NCBI GenBank assembly: GCA_947624815.1
Contig: CANQME010000013.1
Location: forward strand, 1 to 42,513
DNA length: 42,513 bases
Source: an uncultured Lachnospiraceae bacterium
GTDB lineage: Bacteria; Bacillota; Clostridia; Lachnospirales; Lachnospiraceae
Direction: 5' to 3'
How positions within the stretch are numbered: position 1 is the stretch's first letter; every line of letters begins with the position of its first letter. Both the position numbers and the translations under genes were made by a program. Positions 42,403 to 42,513 of this stretch are shown here, one piece after another. Below the pieces are notes generated by a model that made no database searches, was not told the DNA's origin, and saw only the letters and a list, made by a program, of their open reading frames with translations.

Positions 42403-42513
42403 CGGTGGTGCTTGTTCGTGAGGGGTACGCGAAGGGGGCGCGAAGGGTACGCGAAAGATACGCGGTCGGAAGTCCCACCGTATGCGCTCATGGTTCCGGA
42501 GGGAAGAGTCTCT

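Overview
The window reads as chromosome of a GC-rich, spore-forming Clostridia, probably Lachnospiraceae-like. Pointers are a type III glutamine synthetase, a reverse rubrerythrin, a SipL-type SPOCS/LysM spore-coat protein, an (interrupted) spoIIID, Spo0A-type boxes and consensus Gram-positive promoters and SD sites. No rRNA, tRNA or CRISPR array was seen.

Layout. 1-9.2 kb: 3' end of class II fructose-bisphosphate aldolase, glnN, then glpK, a Ca2+ P-type ATPase and an Rpn/PD-(D/E)XK protein on the minus strand. 9.2-12.5 kb: queT behind a preQ1-like leader, a B12/radical SAM protein and luxS. 12.5-17.7 kb: a translationally coupled pair of DUF4230 proteins, leuS, and a small Xre regulator divergent from a short unrecognised gene with a palindromic operator. 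17.8-20.7 kb (minus): reverse rubrerythrin, a Fur-family regulator with a Fur-like box, a LysR regulator and a PHP phosphoesterase. 20.9-28.1 kb (plus): S1-domain protein, small (p)ppGpp synthetase, dtd, M18 aminopeptidase, trigger-factor-like lipoprotein, azlCD and a Gfo/Idh oxidoreductase. 28.4-32.4 kb: a 1329-aa surface protein with 21 tandem 13-residue acidic repeats.

The main discovery lies at 32.5-37.0 kb. spoIIID, the mother-cell sporulation regulator, is cut in two by a 4,145-bp element flanked by the 10-bp direct repeat ACGGTACATA. Removing the sequence between the repeats rejoins the halves in frame into a complete 91-residue SpoIIID. The element carries a MotA/OmpA-like (ZorA/ZorB-like) ion-motor pair, a 56-aa ORF and a large serine recombinase. 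This is the architecture of the sigK 'skin' element, here in spoIIID. SigmaE-like promoters can be read upstream of spoIIID and upstream of the small ORF/recombinase. In the excised circle the recombinase would lose its stop codon and gain 33 residues, and the joined ends form an attP-like dyad.

37.0-42.5 kb: a PrcB_C lipoprotein, cysE, two tandem tyrosine recombinases (minus) divergent from sipL, with three helically phased Spo0A-type boxes and a sigmaE-like promoter between them, a structured leader or ncRNA, and a GIY-YIG protein. Two separate recombinase systems thus sit beside sporulation genes within 8 kb. Functional calls rest on motifs readable by eye; no database search was possible.
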